Assembly (NCBI GenBank): GCA_039105265.1
Contig: JAPFFF010000003.1
Location: forward strand, 1,426,001 to 1,490,000
DNA length: 64,000 nt
DNA from: Tritrichomonas musculus
Lineage: Eukaryota > Parabasalia > Tritrichomonadida > Tritrichomonadidae
Direction: 5' to 3'
The position numbers and the translations under genes are program-made. Positions 33,574 to 42,701 of this stretch are shown in pieces. The stretch's first letter is position 1. Each line of letters opens with the position of its first letter. The notes under the pieces were generated by a model. That model ran no database searches. It was not told the DNA's origin and saw nothing but the letters and a program-made list of their open reading frames with translations.

Positions 33574-33873
33574 ATGTGGGGAAAAAGAAGGAACTATATG
33601 ATCACATTCTGGACACATGAATACCCTAAAGAACTGCCAGATAACTCCACTTATCTATGTACATGTGAGGATACTTGTGAGAATGGCAGATATCATGGTC
33701 ATGCATTCATTTATTTCAAAAATCCAGAAGATATGAAGTGTGTTAAGAGCTTATTTGGTCATAATGCTCATTTAGAAGTGCCTCGTAGAAACAGCTGGTG
33801 TATTCGATATATACTGAATAACAATACGAGAAAACATGACTTCCAAGAATTTGGTGAACGGCCATTAGATTAA
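33574..33873 (+). CDS. Inner Polinton: Rep-like HUH endonuclease domain protein
   Basis: 99 residues, start chosen at MWGKRRNYMITFW, which resembles the RRN-x-FT start of Rep proteins. It shows the order of Rep endonuclease motifs: motif I MITFWTHEYP (residues 9-18), motif II HUH GRYHGHAFIYF (His41 and His43), then FGHNAHLEVPRRN, motif III region CIRYILNN with Tyr79, and the typical FQEFGERP tail. Rep endonucleases of CRESS-DNA viruses and related plasmids nick and join single-stranded DNA at origins. No helicase domain follows, so it is a stand-alone nuclease domain. It is the first gene inside the left TIR, the same place as in the relict at 9894-10708. The family call is from motif order only. 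Confidence 0.65.
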   Translation: MWGKRRNYMITFWTHEYPKELPDNSTYLCTCEDTCENGRYHGHAFIYFKNPEDMKCVKSLFGHNAHLEVPRRNSWCIRYILNNNTRKHDFQEFGERPLD

Positions 33874-33890
33874 TTTTTTGTATTTGAAAA

Positions 33891-34202
33891 ATGAGCTTTG
33901 TTCCATTAAAAGGCTTTATAAATGACTATGAGATTTTAAATAAATACCCTTTCACAATAAGAAATAAGAAGACACGTAAACCACTGAAAGATTCAAAACA
34001 TAATGAAGGTTATTTGACGGTTAATTTGAATGGTGTAAACTATTTAAAACACGTTATTATTGCCAAACAATTTTTGCCTAACGATGATCCTGTTCACAAA
34101 AAAGAAGTCGATCATAAAAACCGCAATCGTAAAGATAACCGTCTATGTAATTTACGATGGGTAACACATTCTGAAAACAATTATAATCGTAAAATGCCGT
34201 AA
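33891..34202 (+). CDS. Inner Polinton: NUMOD4/HNH endonuclease
   Basis: 103 residues. The N-terminal NUMOD4-like stretch (FVPLKGFINDYEILNKYPF, then GYLTVNLNGVNYLKHVIIAK) is followed by an HNH core (VDHKNRNRKDNRLCNLRWVT, ending with SENNYNR). Such small enzymes are homing-type endonucleases that cut DNA and often ride on phages and introns. It is a homologue of the outer element protein at 60019-60588, and a decayed copy lies at about 10203-10420. It starts 17 bases after the Rep-like gene, so both may be one transcript. Confidence 0.88.
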   Translation: MSFVPLKGFINDYEILNKYPFTIRNKKTRKPLKDSKHNEGYLTVNLNGVNYLKHVIIAKQFLPNDDPVHKKEVDHKNRNRKDNRLCNLRWVTHSENNYNRKMP

Positions 34203-34218
34203 TTTATTTTTATTCAAA

Positions 34219-35682
34219 ATGTCAGATATAATAATTATTCAAGGTCAAATTCGTTTCAATCCACCTATAACAAATCAAAAAGTTGCAGATTTGAAAAGAG
34301 AACACAATTTTAAATATATAGATATCACAAATAATTATGTGACATGTTTAGTGCCCTATAATTGGATACCAGCAAAGGGGTTTAGGGATGAATTAGAAAT
34401 ATTTGCGAATAATATGAAGGGCAAATTATTTAGAGAACGTTTTAGTGGTGAAATTTTGGCCTATAAAGGATCGCCTAATGCTAAATCTGCTTGGCGTTAT
34501 TTCATTAAATATGGGAAGGTGCAAAGTGACAATAATGCTGCCTTTAAGTTCATAAAATATTATAAGCCCAAACCAAAAAGACACGCAAAATGGGTGAAGC
34601 CAGAGCATGATGATGCATTACCGCCACCTCAAGAAGAGCCATCACAAAATAAAACAATCTTTCAGAAAAAGTCATCGTCTTCGGCCAAACCTATACTTAA
34701 AAATTTGGCATCTTCATCGTCTTCTTCTCAAACATCTACATTATCATCAAGCGGTACATCAAGAGCGCCATCTCCTCCCCCACCCCCACAAACATCCCCT
34801 CAATCATCAAAACAAACATCAAGGCACACATCAAGACCACCAACACCTCCAATGGATCTAGACCAATTTATTGATTATAATGCAATCACTGATAATAATT
34901 CGCAATTAGAATCAAAAGAAGTATATCCATATCTAAAACTATTAGTAGAAAAAGGAAAAAAGGTGAAAAGAATAGGACATGTAGCCTTATTGCCTCCTGA
35001 TTGGTTTTATTATCTATATGAGAATCCGAAACAAGAAGCAGTGGACTCTCTCTTTGAGTATCTTAGTAAAGCTCCACAGTTTAATAAGAAACCTATTGAT
35101 TATTATGATTGCATTGTAATTCCTGCTGAACTAGAGGAACATTGGATATTAATAGTAATCGATAATGGCAATAAAGATATCGGTGTATATGATTCAAACA
35201 TGAAAGCATACCCAGATATCGGTAAAATAATGAATAAATTCTTGAAATCACAAGGCATTAATCATAAATATCCAATGAGATATAATCGTGTTCCTAAACA
35301 AAATAATGATATTGATTGTGCTATATTAATGATGCAAAATGCAAGGATATTATTGCATGATGGTAAATGGCCTTATCCAATAGATGACGTACCTAATATT
35401 AGACAAAGAATTGCACGTGAATTAAAGAGCAAATCATTAGAAACAGCTGCCCTCCCACCTACACCACCCAGTTTTCAAAAACATTCTAACAACACAGAAA
35501 ACCCGACTCTTCCCAAAAAAAAAATGAGTCAAGCTGAGAAGGAAAGAATCGAACAAGAGACTTATAATTATTTTATTAAAAAAGGTGCATATAATTTAGC
35601 TAAATCATATAAATACCCTTATTGGAATGTTCATGAAGATGTAGAATCTGGTGTACCAAAAGATAAATCAAAAAGAATGTAA
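34219..35682 (+). CDS. Inner Polinton: adenain/Ulp1-like cysteine protease
   Basis: 487 residues. It has an N-terminal domain of about 120 residues of unknown type, a low-complexity linker rich in Ser, Pro, Thr and Gln (about 130-215), and a C48-type protease domain. Catalytic signatures are EEHWILIVID (His near 308), GVYDSN (Asp near 322) and PKQNNDIDCAI (Gln and Cys near 360-366). The C-terminal tail is charged. In Polintons and adenoviruses this protease matures capsid proteins. A T-rich tttttattcaaa motif directly precedes the ATG. The outer element's protease is not in the window. Confidence 0.85.
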   Translation: MSDIIIIQGQIRFNPPITNQKVADLKREHNFKYIDITNNYVTCLVPYNWIPAKGFRDELEIFANNMKGKLFRERFSGEILAYKGSPNAKSAWRYFIKYGKVQSDNNAAFKFIKYYKPKPKRHAKWVKPEHDDALPPPQEEPSQNKTIFQKKSSSSAKPILKNLASSSSSSQTSTLSSSGTSRAPSPPPPPQTSPQSSKQTSRHTSRPPTPPMDLDQFIDYNAITDNNSQLESKEVYPYLKLLVEKGKKVKRIGHVALLPPDWFYYLYENPKQEAVDSLFEYLSKAPQFNKKPIDYYDCIVIPAELEEHWILIVIDNGNKDIGVYDSNMKAYPDIGKIMNKFLKSQGINHKYPMRYNRVPKQNNDIDCAILMMQNARILLHDGKWPYPIDDVPNIRQRIARELKSKSLETAALPPTPPSFQKHSNNTENPTLPKKKMSQAEKERIEQETYNYFIKKGAYNLAKSYKYPYWNVHEDVESGVPKDKSKRM

Positions 35683-35707
35683 ATTAAAAATTTTTCAATA
35701 AATAAAA

Positions 35708-36076
35708 ATGCCAGAATTAATTTTGCCAATTGAATGTTCACTTTATTTTAATAAAACATTGAAAAAGACAGAAATATCGGAATTATCAGAAATTTGTAAA
35801 TCAAAGTTTAAATTATCAAACAAAAAAATAATCTTTACTGATTGGGCAAAGAAATTTGATTGGGATGATTATGAGGACGTTAAAGAAATATTGAATTTAG
35901 TGGCCAAATATTGTTCAGTACATAAAATCACACTTTTTGGATCGATAATTGGTTATATAGGTGAAAGGAATGAAAATATGGTCAAATCAAAAGCCTATCA
36001 GATTCAATTGAAAAAGGGAGATATAATTCCAAAGGAAATAATTCTTCATGCTAGTAAACCAAGAAAGAATAAGTAA
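35708..36076 (+). CDS. Inner Polinton: hypothetical protein
   Basis: 122 residues starting MPELILPIECSLYFNKTLKK, mixed alpha/beta character with a basic C-terminal tail (HASKPRKNK). No recognised domain. It is co-oriented with the protease and the following gene with gaps of about 20-25 bases, so it probably belongs to the morphogenesis block. Confidence 0.55.
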   Translation: MPELILPIECSLYFNKTLKKTEISELSEICKSKFKLSNKKIIFTDWAKKFDWDDYEDVKEILNLVAKYCSVHKITLFGSIIGYIGERNENMVKSKAYQIQLKKGDIIPKEIILHASKPRKNK

Positions 36077-36096
36077 GATATTTATTTTTAGTCAAA

Positions 36097-37068
36097 ATGG
36101 AGTTACCACCAAGAGTTAAAACACAACACCCTAATCGTGAAAATATTGTACATGATGCTAACGTTCCTGTCCCAATTGAGACTGCTTTTTTCTTAGAGGA
36201 CTCACAAAGAGATCCAAGCAAATTTAATCGTTTTTATTTCAATTTTCCTGGTGATTGGTCAACGTCAAACAAAGGCGAAACAATTGTGGGTGTAAGGTCA
36301 ATGTGGCTCGTTTCAAAAAGACGAAAACTTGAATTCACAATTAGAATTGCTAAATATGTAAAAAAGATGTTTCAATCTATTGTGGGGAATACGACAAATG
36401 AAAAAATAACCAATATGCAAACATCAGATGGTTATAAAAATAGTATTAAAATCAAAGAAATAAAAGTAATTGACTGGCTCTCAACAGAAAGAGATTTCAG
36501 AGGATTTTTTGAAGCAGTCCACAATTCATTGAAAAATTATATCTCATCTTTATGGAAGGATCCTTATGAAATATTTGAACAATCTGATCTTGATGTTTTG
36601 AATAGAGATATACAAACTGACGGTTATTATGACGATAGAGGGTTTCATGAAAAAATATATTCTGAACGAAACAATAATTCTTTAGATCCATACGGTTGTG
36701 CTTTCAAATTGAAAGAAATAAACAAAGATTTTGAAGAAGTATTCAATATTGGTGACGAACCTACTCAAAATAAAAAGAATGTATATTTTGATTTCTGGGA
36801 TGACGTTCTAACTTTTGATAATATTTGGGATCGTCATTCATGTAAAGTTTATTCTTCACTTGGCGAACAATCATTACATAATTATATCGGTAATTCACAA
36901 ATTTATTATAATCCTATCAAATATTTTAAATTGAATTCCTCTGATCAACGGTTTTGGATTGAATTATATTCTGCCAGACAATACAATGCCCCCGTTAAAT
37001 TACCCAATGGAGAAACTTTTGTCATGGAAATGCAGTTCTTGCCTTATAATAAGATGTTATACGTTTAA
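36097..37068 (+). CDS. Inner Polinton: hypothetical protein, possibly structural
   Basis: 323 residues starting MELPPRVKTQHPNRENIVHD. Beta-rich blocks at both ends (FNRFYFNFPGDW, GETIVGVRSMWLVSKRRKLE and GETFVMEMQFLPYNKM) flank an acidic helical middle. This pattern would fit a jelly-roll minor capsid protein, but there is a better penton candidate at 51941-52678, so the function is open. It lies between the protease and integrase genes. Confidence 0.5.
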   Translation: MELPPRVKTQHPNRENIVHDANVPVPIETAFFLEDSQRDPSKFNRFYFNFPGDWSTSNKGETIVGVRSMWLVSKRRKLEFTIRIAKYVKKMFQSIVGNTTNEKITNMQTSDGYKNSIKIKEIKVIDWLSTERDFRGFFEAVHNSLKNYISSLWKDPYEIFEQSDLDVLNRDIQTDGYYDDRGFHEKIYSERNNNSLDPYGCAFKLKEINKDFEEVFNIGDEPTQNKKNVYFDFWDDVLTFDNIWDRHSCKVYSSLGEQSLHNYIGNSQIYYNPIKYFKLNSSDQRFWIELYSARQYNAPVKLPNGETFVMEMQFLPYNKMLYV

Positions 37069-37079
37069 TTTATAAAAAA

Positions 37080-38222
37080 ATGACATCACTTGCAGAATTA
37101 TACAAGGAATATCCATACCGTGGTCCAGCTTTTGAAAAACATGCACTTGAAAAAGGTTATTCGAAAAAAGAGATAAGGAAATTTCAATCAGAATCCGTTG
37201 TTCATGATCAAAAAGTGCCAACTCCTAAATATATACCAATCGTATCGTCTCATTCCGGAGGTTTTCAGATGGATACGTTTATAAACGATAAAGGAGCTAA
37301 CGGTTTGAATTATTTGATGCTTATCAATATAAATACCCGTAAAGCTTATGCATATCCGATGAGAGGGAAAGGGGCGTTACAGGTCAAATCAGCATTGAAT
37401 AAATTCATCAAGGAAGAACCAAATTGCCATTCAATCGCTTCAGATCAAGATGCTGCTTATTTATCAGACGAAGTGACATCTTGGATGAAAAGTCATAAAA
37501 TTATATATACGACTACAACGGATGATAATCACAATAATTTAGGAATAATAAACCGTTTTATGAGAACGATAAGAGATTTAGCGGTTAACAAAAATTTGTT
37601 AGATGCCGATATATGGAAAGATATATCAAAAGAAGGTGAATTAACACACAAACCTACAAGAAATATTTCACCAAAAGAAATGCAGTTATTAATGTCAGCA
37701 TATAATGAATCATATCATACTAAAATAAAAACAGCCCCCAATAAAATGACAGCCAAAGACGAACAGAAATATATTTTGAAAAATAAAACGCAAGCAAACC
37801 CTTATGATTTCAAAGAAGGTGATAAAGTACGTATCGTAGAAGAAAAAACGATTAAAAATAAAAAACGAAGAATGGTTAGCAATCAAGCATATACCATTGA
37901 TTCAAAATCTGGTAATTTATTCAAAATTGCCGCTAACGATAGATCTGTGAACGATTATCCTGGATACAAAATAGTTAAGGCGAAAGGATTTGTTCCTATG
38001 GCCAAAACATTGAAAAACGGCAAAAGAGGGAACATAGAGGAGATTTTAGGGTATAATAATGCAAATGACCAATACAAGGTCAAATGGGATGATGGAAGTC
38101 AAGGGTATACATATGCCAAAAGTATGAGAGAAGGAAATCCAACAATATTATCACGGTTAGAACGAATGTATTGGGTGAAAACAGGTGAAAACATACCAGT
38201 TAAAATCAGAAAATACATTTAA
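37080..38222 (+). CDS. int: Inner Polinton: integrase with chromodomain-like C-terminus
   Basis: 380 residues, rve/DDE superfamily. The catalytic core begins at HSGGFQMDTFIND (near residue 60), with ASDQDAAYLSDE near 120 and the Polinton signature LGIINRFMRTIRDLA near 155. A C-terminal SH3-like segment (FKEGDKVRIVEEK, near 243) and a chromodomain-like segment (ILGYNNANDQYKVKWDDGS, near 325) follow. Chromodomains are known in Polinton integrases and may steer insertion to chromatin marks. The enzyme would act on the agtagtatac ends. Confidence 0.9.
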   Translation: MTSLAELYKEYPYRGPAFEKHALEKGYSKKEIRKFQSESVVHDQKVPTPKYIPIVSSHSGGFQMDTFINDKGANGLNYLMLININTRKAYAYPMRGKGALQVKSALNKFIKEEPNCHSIASDQDAAYLSDEVTSWMKSHKIIYTTTTDDNHNNLGIINRFMRTIRDLAVNKNLLDADIWKDISKEGELTHKPTRNISPKEMQLLMSAYNESYHTKIKTAPNKMTAKDEQKYILKNKTQANPYDFKEGDKVRIVEEKTIKNKKRRMVSNQAYTIDSKSGNLFKIAANDRSVNDYPGYKIVKAKGFVPMAKTLKNGKRGNIEEILGYNNANDQYKVKWDDGSQGYTYAKSMREGNPTILSRLERMYWVKTGENIPVKIRKYI

Positions 38223-38236
38223 TTATTCTTAATCAA

Positions 38237-39094
38237 ATGAAAGGAAATATTATTCAAAAAGTTGAAGAATTGATCAATGAGACACTCAGAAAAAGTATGA
38301 GAGAAATTGAGGGCGCTTTGATCAAACCATTATCAGAAAATTATCCGTTTTCATCAAATGGGATATACTTTTTGATTGGACGTCCTGGTGCTGGCAAAAG
38401 TTATTGGATTTGGCGCCATATTATGATTACTGAAAGATTATTTAAACATCCATATTATCATAAAATTTATTTCTGCTCAACGTCTGGTAAAATGGATAAA
38501 ACCGCCGAAGTTTTGAATAAAAAGATTCAAACAAAAATAATTTATGTCTCAGAAAAACAATTGATGAGCGTTCTTCAGAAACATTTGAAAAGGAAAATAA
38601 AATATTATGCACTTGTCAAACATATCCTCTCAAAAATGAAAGAAACGTCTGATGAGATGAGGCGTTTAATTGAAAAGCATCATTTAACTGACCTTCAAGA
38701 TAAAATCATTTATATTGCCAGTAAGCTTTGTAAATATGGAACCGCCTCTTATCCATTCAATACTCTGATTATTCTTGATGATTGTGCTGGTTCAGATTTA
38801 TTGAAAAACGGTAATTCAGAATTTATTAAATTGTTGACAAAAACAAGACATTATAACATAACGTGCATAATGGCATTTCAAACGATAAGATTTGTGCACA
38901 TAAATGCTAAACGTATGGCAACCGATATTATCTGTTATAGCGGTTATTCAGAAGAAGATTTCACCTCTTTATTGCAGCAAACAAATAACAACTTAAATAC
39001 AAAGGCAACTGTGCAAGAATACTTGCAACATAGAGAACCGCATGACAAATTTATCATGAACATAACTGCAAACAAATACTATTTTGAATCTTAA
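38237..39094 (+). CDS. Inner Polinton: FtsK/A32-like DNA packaging ATPase
   Basis: 285 residues. Walker A is GRPGAGKS (near residue 49) in the context YFLIGRPGAGKSYW; Walker B is LIILDDCAG (near 180); then a helix with KLLTKTRHYNITCIMAFQT, the arginine/sensor region typical of the A32-like family. It powers genome packaging into the capsid in Polintons, virophages and NCLDVs. It stands between integrase and the small capsid-associated genes. The homologue in the outer element is at 63277-64000. Confidence 0.9.
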   Translation: MKGNIIQKVEELINETLRKSMREIEGALIKPLSENYPFSSNGIYFLIGRPGAGKSYWIWRHIMITERLFKHPYYHKIYFCSTSGKMDKTAEVLNKKIQTKIIYVSEKQLMSVLQKHLKRKIKYYALVKHILSKMKETSDEMRRLIEKHHLTDLQDKIIYIASKLCKYGTASYPFNTLIILDDCAGSDLLKNGNSEFIKLLTKTRHYNITCIMAFQTIRFVHINAKRMATDIICYSGYSEEDFTSLLQQTNNNLNTKATVQEYLQHREPHDKFIMNITANKYYFES

Positions 39095-39113
39095 ACGTTT
39101 TATTGAATTTTAA

Positions 39114-39512
39114 ATGGGATTATTTAGAAAATGGGCGAGAAGAAGTATTGGCCTTGGAAGTCAATTATTAATGGGAGCAGCAAATTCAGCAACAGGAGGA
39201 TTAGCAGGTAAATTAGCGGATAATGCAACAGGAATAATGAAAAATCAATCAGGATTAATAGGCAAAACAATGGGTAGTTTAGGCAAAGCATTTTTAAGCG
39301 ATAATATGAGAAACAAAATCTCAAATGTAGCGGATGCAGCAATAAAATACATTCCAAAAGGCAACGTAAGAGAAGCATTAACAAAAATCAATAATCATGC
39401 ACAAGGAAGAGATGAAAACTATAAAATGCCAAAACCCGCTAAAACAGAATCGAGTAGTTCAAATAATTCACCAGCACCTATAAATCATGTACATTCATCA
39501 AATTATGAATAA
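39114..39512 (+). CDS. Inner Polinton: small Gly/Ala-rich basic protein
   Basis: 132 residues. The N-terminal two thirds are Gly, Ala, Leu and Lys rich with amphipathic helices (GLFRKWARRSIGLGSQLLMG, GLAGKLADNATG); the C-terminus is a Ser/Asn/Pro tail. It resembles in composition and position the 106-residue protein of the outer element (62593-62913). Small membrane-active or core proteins of this kind occur in adenovirus-like virions; that role is inferred. It starts right after ttttattgaattttaa. Confidence 0.55.
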   Translation: MGLFRKWARRSIGLGSQLLMGAANSATGGLAGKLADNATGIMKNQSGLIGKTMGSLGKAFLSDNMRNKISNVADAAIKYIPKGNVREALTKINNHAQGRDENYKMPKPAKTESSSSNNSPAPINHVHSSNYE

Positions 39513-39541
39513 TAAGAAAAGTCAATTTTATTGAGTTTTAA

Positions 39542-40030
39542 ATGTCAAAACACTTAACAGGCTCAAAACGTTTAGCGGTTATTCAAAGGTGGATAAATGG
39601 CCATGACGATCCAGATTGGGAGGTTTTGCCAACTCGAAAGCAAGGAAAGTATATTGTTAAAAAGCGAGAAACACCAATAGAAGAAGAAAAAGAAGAGAAA
39701 ACTCCAGAAAATGAAGAGAACGAAGTTTTTGAAGAGGAAGAAGAAAAACCCAAAATGCAAAAACAAAAGTCGAAAAAACTCACAAAAAGTCAAGAAATCG
39801 ATCCAACGATAAACCTTGAAATCTTAAATCAACTCAAATTACTGGGTGATGAAATCAAACGCAAAAGAGAAAAGAAAGAACAAAAACGATTAATTGAAGA
39901 AGTAATCTCAAAGAAAACTCCAGCACCAAAACAAGCACCTCCTCCTCCTCCTCCAATACAAGAAGAAGAATATTATGAACCACCAATTCCAAGACAAAGA
40001 CGAAACAGAATCTTTGATGATATATATTAA
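39542..40030 (+). CDS. Inner Polinton: charged Glu/Lys-rich protein
   Basis: 162 residues starting MSKHLTGSKRLAVIQRWING. A short N-terminal domain (to about residue 40, DDPDWEVLPTRKQGKYIV) is followed by a highly charged low-complexity coiled-coil-like stretch, a Pro-rich PPPPPP segment and a basic C-terminus (PRQRRNRIFDD). It lies directly before the major capsid gene, so a scaffold or core role is plausible but unproven. Confidence 0.55.
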   Translation: MSKHLTGSKRLAVIQRWINGHDDPDWEVLPTRKQGKYIVKKRETPIEEEKEEKTPENEENEVFEEEEEKPKMQKQKSKKLTKSQEIDPTINLEILNQLKLLGDEIKRKREKKEQKRLIEEVISKKTPAPKQAPPPPPPIQEEEYYEPPIPRQRRNRIFDDIY

Positions 40031-40047
40031 CTTTTTTTATTCAAGAA

Positions 40048-41724
40048 ATGATTAATCATGAGGTTTATATGAAAACATCAGCTGAAGTTTGTTCGCAAAT
40101 TGCGTCATATTTCGATGTTGTAGATAGCTGTATTGCCACTTCTGATACAAACAAACAGTATTCAATTAATCCACAAACATCTTATTCGCCTTCACCTCCA
40201 ATAAAACAAGGGTCATATACAAGTGTTATTATTTCTCCAAATACACACAATACAGCTGACATCTATAATGGTTTTATTCGTGCAGATCTAAAAGTGACAA
40301 TGAATATAAATGAAAAGATACCAGATTTGAGTGATATTGGCGGTTATCCATTCAATAAAATCTGGTTTGGATTCAAAGATGCAAGAGATGCTATTGAAAA
40401 ATATGAAATAGTAGCTAACGGAATAACGATATATACACAAAACTTTGGTTGTGAAGAATCGTTCTTAACTGCATGTTGTGCAAATGAAACAACAAAGAGA
40501 GCAGATGTATACTCAAAGGCAAGACATAAAGATATATGGAATAATAATTTTGCCACTCGTTGCGGAATAGTAATTAATTGGCCAAAAGATGATTTAACAG
40601 CAACATTTACGATTCATTTAAAAATTGATTTGCGTAGATTCTTGCCATTATCAAATATAAAATATTTACCAGCTTTTGCAGGAAAACTCGAATTAAGATT
40701 ATATTTCTCATGTGCTGGTATGCTTTGTTGTCCATGTGGACCATCAAGATCTTTACTTGCTCAACCATCTCTTGCAACTAAATATACTTTTTCTACGATC
40801 ACTAATGAATTCACACCTGTTGGTGATGATGTTAAAATATGGATTTCAAGTACATCAGCTAATTCATCAGGCCAAGCATCAGAAAAGACAGATGGAGCTG
40901 AAATATTAGCATCAGAAACACCATATACTCTTTATTCTGGTTTACGAAAATTCCAAGTCTATGAGTATGAAATCACTGAATGCTCATCAATTATTCCATG
41001 TTTTGGTATAAACAATGAGATTTATCAACAATTGGTTCAGCGTTATTCAAATCCACAACATCCACTCACATTTCCAACTCAAACATTGTCATTTTACACC
41101 TGCACTCAAGCATTAAAACAAATCCAAGACAAAACAACAGTCACTGTCACTCCAAGATTTGTTGATTCTATCTTTTGTTTATTCCCTCTTCATCAACGTC
41201 ATCATACATATTTCAAAAATCCACTTTTTAAACATTTCCAATTGAATTGTGGTGGTTATGGCAATATTCCAGCCAAATCTTTCGGAACAGATGGTGAATA
41301 TCCAGAATTCATTGAATATAGTCAAAATGCAATGAATATGAATGGTGAACAAACCGGTTTCAATAAAGAGGTTATCGCTTCATTATGTAATGTAAGTAAA
41401 CCTTTAGCCAATATCACAGGTTTATATCCAAACGATAGGACTTCATTCTTTATCGGTTTTGCGACAGAAACAGATGGGACATATCAACAGGGCCTTACAA
41501 GTTTATCACCAATTAACTTCGAAATAATCGTCACACAGGAACATGCACAAATAAAAGATCCAAATGATAAATCAGAGAATTATAAAAAGCATTTTTCTCA
41601 AATAGTCGATACGCCACCAATATTAGGTTTATTAGTTGATGCTTCTATTTCGATTTTAGTGCAGCCCAATGGCATGCCCCCACTGGTTCGAATTGGGAAT
41701 TATGACATTACAACTCCTGAATAA
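40048..41724 (+). CDS. Inner Polinton: major capsid protein (double jelly-roll type)
   Basis: 558 residues. Beta-rich; the segment NKIWFGFKDARDAIEKYEIV with NGITIYTQNFGCEESF parallels MKIFVGFKNAVEFYEDCRFW in the outer element protein at 60799-62523, and both continue with a jelly-roll-like pattern (TFTIHLKIDLRRFLPL versus KFTIELTIPFVDQLAL). The homology, size and neighbours (ATPase, protease) fit the Polinton major capsid protein, which forms hexon-like trimers. The frame is open and starts MINHEVYMKTSAEVCSQ after ttttttattcaagaa. Confidence 0.78.
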   Translation: MINHEVYMKTSAEVCSQIASYFDVVDSCIATSDTNKQYSINPQTSYSPSPPIKQGSYTSVIISPNTHNTADIYNGFIRADLKVTMNINEKIPDLSDIGGYPFNKIWFGFKDARDAIEKYEIVANGITIYTQNFGCEESFLTACCANETTKRADVYSKARHKDIWNNNFATRCGIVINWPKDDLTATFTIHLKIDLRRFLPLSNIKYLPAFAGKLELRLYFSCAGMLCCPCGPSRSLLAQPSLATKYTFSTITNEFTPVGDDVKIWISSTSANSSGQASEKTDGAEILASETPYTLYSGLRKFQVYEYEITECSSIIPCFGINNEIYQQLVQRYSNPQHPLTFPTQTLSFYTCTQALKQIQDKTTVTVTPRFVDSIFCLFPLHQRHHTYFKNPLFKHFQLNCGGYGNIPAKSFGTDGEYPEFIEYSQNAMNMNGEQTGFNKEVIASLCNVSKPLANITGLYPNDRTSFFIGFATETDGTYQQGLTSLSPINFEIIVTQEHAQIKDPNDKSENYKKHFSQIVDTPPILGLLVDASISILVQPNGMPPLVRIGNYDITTPE

Positions 41725-41746
41725 AATAGAATTTTTCTTTACTTAA

Positions 41747-42178
41747 ATGGCTAATGATTATAAATCCCCAAATGCAGAGATTGTAGGAAGAGAAGGAGTA
41801 ATGTATAATGAAAATACAGAAAAAGTGCGATTTATCAAAGGCAAACATTATGGTATCTTTTCGAACGATAACACTTATGCTGTCACTTTTAATCCCAAGG
41901 TCAATTTGCCACCAACGATAGTTCGAGAAAATAAACCTGTACGTCCTCCACCAACTAATCAGCACACAACAAAAGGACTTCATGAACCACCAGTAAGCTT
42001 AACTGACGGAAAACATTATATTCACCATGGATATGTGAAAAAACCGCCACTTTTGCCTCCTTACCTGAAAAAGCCAGAAGATTTAGCTCGAATACAAGGA
42101 TTAGCAGATGAAAATAATAAAGGATCAATAATATATGGACCTAAACACTCAGTTATAATTAAAAATAATATCTATTAA
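41747..42178 (+). CDS. Inner Polinton: hypothetical protein
   Basis: 143 residues starting MANDYKSPNAEIVGREGVMY, Pro/Lys/Asn-rich and probably extended (RPPPTNQHTTKG, KKPPLLPPYLKKPED). It has no recognised domain. It follows the capsid gene by 22 bases on the same strand, so a virion-associated role is likely by position. Confidence 0.5.
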   Translation: MANDYKSPNAEIVGREGVMYNENTEKVRFIKGKHYGIFSNDNTYAVTFNPKVNLPPTIVRENKPVRPPPTNQHTTKGLHEPPVSLTDGKHYIHHGYVKKPPLLPPYLKKPEDLARIQGLADENNKGSIIYGPKHSVIIKNNIY

Positions 42179-42203
42179 ATTAAATTAATTTTTATTAATT
42201 AAA

Positions 42204-42638
42204 TTATTTTTCTTCTTCTTTTTCTTTTTCTTCTTTCTTTTCTTCATCCTCTTCTTTTTCATTATCAGAAGGAAAATTAAAAGGACTATCGTCAGAATCA
42301 GTACTGATCATTTTAATATATTTTTCTTCTTTCTTCTTCTTCTTTTCTTTCTTTTCTTCCTCCTCTTCTTTTTCTTCCTCCTCTTCTTCTTCTTTCTTTT
42401 CTTTATATCTTTTTTCTGCTTCATTCATTTGAATCCATACATTTATTAGTCTTTTTGTAGCTATTTCTTGGTTTCTCAGTTTGCAGTATCGAACCATCAT
42501 GAGTGGAATTATCTGTTCTATTTTATAAATCGGGATCTCTTCTGTTTCTTGTTCTAATAAAGCCCGGATGTCTTTTATGAGGGGCATGAGCTCTTTTTGG
42601 ATCTGAGTTAATTCATGAGCAAGTTTTTGGATGGACAT
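42204..42638 (-). CDS. Inner Polinton: Glu/Lys-rich coiled-coil protein
   Basis: 144 residues starting MSIQKLAHELTQIQKELMPL. The N-terminal helical domain (residues 1-75) precedes a long run of Glu and Lys that continues to the end apart from a short SDDSPFNFPSDNE island. Low complexity makes function unreadable. The start codon is preceded by tcacacttatata, close to the trichomonad initiator pattern TCAYW. It is convergent with 41747-42178. Confidence 0.5.
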   Translation of the reverse strand: MSIQKLAHELTQIQKELMPLIKDIRALLEQETEEIPIYKIEQIIPLMMVRYCKLRNQEIATKRLINVWIQMNEAEKRYKEKKEEEEEEEKEEEEEKKEKKKKKEEKYIKMISTDSDDSPFNFPSDNEKEEDEEKKEEKEKEEEK

Positions 42639-42701
42639 TATATAAGTGTGATTTGATTATTCTTTCTAAAGTTTTCTTCTTAAATAAATGGCCGGCTACT
42701 T

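Noticed and set aside
33337-33873. 178-codon frame running from the outer element through the left TIR into the Rep-like gene
   Set aside because: Its first part is the antisense of the outer fibre-like gene and the TIR. The Rep-like protein has a good internal start at 33574, so only that part is kept.
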